6,431 nucleotides of DNA, from assembly GCA_030603605.1 (NCBI GenBank), contig JAUVXN010000069.1:1-6431 (forward strand), given 5' to 3'. The notes under the pieces are model-generated. The model was not told the DNA's origin. It ran no database searches and was given only the letters and a program-made list of their open reading frames with translations. The DNA comes from Dehalococcoidales bacterium. GTDB lineage: Bacteria > Chloroflexota > Dehalococcoidia > Dehalococcoidales > RBG-16-60-22. Positions 5,579 to 6,431 of this stretch are shown piece by piece (position 1 is the first letter of the stretch; the number at the start of each line of letters is the position of its first letter). Position numbers and translations under genes: made by a program.

Positions 5579-5636
5579 CCCCTTTTATTTGGTAACCCCT
5601 TCCCCTCGAAGAGTCTTCGAGGGGTGAGGTCAGTAA
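5579..5636. repeat. Intergenic hairpin repeat, copy upstream of nadE
   Basis: A block reading CCCCTTTTATTTGGTAACCC (5579-5598) resembles the reverse complement of 3274-3293. It is followed by a perfect 11-bp inverted repeat, CCCCTCGAAGA (5602-5612) and TCTTCGAGGGG (5614-5624), with a single central base, and then by TGAGGTCAGTAA (5625-5636), a variant of the GAGGTTAATAA core. The hairpin has no T-tract, and both flanking genes point away from it, so termination is not its obvious role. It most likely represents the genome's dispersed repeat family. Confidence 0.65.
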
Positions 5637-5651
5637 AATATCTTAAACCTT

Positions 5652-5680
5652 TTGACCGCATAGCCGTCGGATAGTATACT
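5652..5680 (+). promoter_or_regulatory. Strong sigma-70-type promoter for nadE
   Basis: TTGACC (5652-5657), a 17-base spacer and TATACT (5675-5680) match the housekeeping consensus at five of six positions in each box. Transcription would start about 5687, giving a leader of about 25 bases that contains the GGAGG ribosome binding site at 5702-5706. No operator is visible between promoter and gene. Confidence 0.75.
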
Positions 5681-5711
5681 ACCAGTAGCTTAGTACTGCG
5701 TGGAGGTTTAT

Positions 5712-6431
5712 ATGAATACCGAGCAGTTGGCGGAAAAGCTGGTCTCGTGGATAAAAGATAAAGTTACGTCTGCCGGGTGCAAGGGGGTGGTGGTAGGCAT
5801 GAGTGGCGGGCTTGATTCCTCGGTATTGGCGGTATTGTGTCAGCGGGCTTTTCCAAAAAACATGCTTGGAGTGATTATGCCCTGCCATAGTCAGGTGGAG
5901 GATAAGGCGCATGCCCAGGCAGTGGCTGGTAAGTTTTCCATTCCGACTGCAGAAGTGGTTCTGGATGATATTTTTACTGCCTTGCTCCAGAAATTGCCTG
6001 ATTACAAAGGAGACCCCGCTACCAGCCATGTAGCCGAAGCCAACCTTAAAGTCAGGTTAAGAATGCTCACTCTTTACTATATTGCCAATCAGCGCAAATA
6101 CATGGTGTCGGGCTCCAGCAACCGTAGTGAACTGGCTGTGGGCTACTTCACCAAGTATGGCGATGGCGGAGTGGATATCATGCCCCTGGGCAATCTGGTA
6201 AAGGGACAGGTAAAGGAGCTGGCTTCCTTCCTTGGTATCCCGCAGTCAATTATTGATAGGCCTCCCTCAGCCGGATTGTGGGAGGGTCAGACTGATGAAG
6301 ATGAACTGGGCTTCAGCTATGGTGAACTCGACCGCTATCTGCTTACCGGTGAAGCCTCGGATGATGTAAAGAGGAAGATTGAATCTATGATAACTGCCAG
6401 TGAGCACAAACGCTCGCTACCCCCGATAGCT
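5712..6431 (+). CDS. nadE: NH3-dependent NAD synthetase (3' end outside window)
   Basis: The frame is open for 240 codons from ATG 5712 to the window edge without a stop. NadE makes the last step of NAD biosynthesis, amidating deamido-NAD with ammonia through an adenylate, in the cytosol. The ATP-pyrophosphatase loop is SGGLDSS (31-37). The substrate-binding core is GSSNRSELAVGYFTKYGDGG (134-153), followed by MPLGNLVK (157-164), and PPSAGLWEGQTDEDELGF is also diagnostic. The near-terminal HKRSLPP suggests only a few residues are missing. There is no N-terminal nitrilase (glutaminase) domain, since the protein starts directly with the synthetase domain, so free ammonia should be the nitrogen donor. 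GGAGG lies five bases before the ATG. It is transcribed away from the fmdB-like operon from its own promoter. Confidence 0.95.
   Translation, partial: MNTEQLAEKLVSWIKDKVTSAGCKGVVVGMSGGLDSSVLAVLCQRAFPKNMLGVIMPCHSQVEDKAHAQAVAGKFSIPTAEVVLDDIFTALLQKLPDYKGDPATSHVAEANLKVRLRMLTLYYIANQRKYMVSGSSNRSELAVGYFTKYGDGGVDIMPLGNLVKGQVKELASFLGIPQSIIDRPPSAGLWEGQTDEDELGFSYGELDRYLLTGEASDDVKRKIESMITASEHKRSLPPIA

Noticed and set aside
5602..5624. 11-bp inverted repeat as a terminator for a neighbouring gene
   Set aside because: Both neighbours are transcribed away from it and no T-tract follows; repeat-family membership explains it better.
5679..6029. Minus-strand open frame of 116 codons opposite nadE
   Set aside because: It lies antisense to an unmistakable nadE and covers its promoter; no motif is visible.
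1..6431. CRISPR array, tRNA, rRNA or transposase gene
   Set aside because: No regularly spaced direct repeats, no tRNA-like cloverleaf with a CCA-type end, no rRNA signature and no DDE/HUH motif were seen; the repeats are dispersed and hairpin-shaped.

Overview
The window is bacterial chromosome of moderate GC, with short operons on both strands and GC-rich hairpin repeats in the intergenic gaps. The gene mix is a TGS-domain GTPase, a DUF72 protein, Cof- and MtnX-type HAD phosphatases, an FmdB zinc ribbon, a DUF763-like remnant and an ammonia-dependent NAD synthetase. Together with the repeats, this fits an anaerobic or environmental lineage such as Chloroflexota (Dehalococcoidia-like). That placement is an impression from content only; the window has no marker gene that settles it.

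Layout. Positions 1-266 form a very large, nearly perfect inverted repeat. Its right arm holds the leader, ribosome binding site and first codons of a 323-aa GTPase (247-1218, +). Its left arm holds the same leader and start codon facing outwards, followed by codons that spell the same residues with only third-base differences. A second, divergently oriented copy of the GTPase gene therefore seems to begin at position 20 on the minus strand and leave the window. A 73-aa zinc-ribbon protein (1242-1463, +) follows the GTPase. On the minus strand come DUF72 (2375-3115) and a Cof-type HAD phosphatase (1557-2378), overlapping through a TTGA stop/start. A promoter-equipped MtnX-like HAD phosphatase (3402-4070, +) stands alone. 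Next is a minus-strand cluster transcribed from about 5510 down to 4089: an FmdB zinc ribbon, a three-helix membrane protein of unknown function, then the N-terminal third of an SRPBCC protein joined out of frame to the C-terminal end of a DUF763-like protein. Last is nadE (5712 to the window edge, +) behind a very good sigma-70-type promoter.

How it fits together. There is no single pathway here; these are small housekeeping or accessory transcription units. Two features stand out. One is the palindrome with its duplicated gene start. The other is a family of intergenic hairpin elements, with cores resembling GAGGTYRRTAA and GGTAACCC, that recurs in each larger intergenic gap (1-246, 1464-1556, 3116-3401, 5497-5711) and so looks like a dispersed REP/MITE-type repeat of this genome. 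The SRPBCC/DUF763 chimera is best read as the scar of a deletion. I see no rRNA, tRNA, CRISPR array, transposase or integrase gene.
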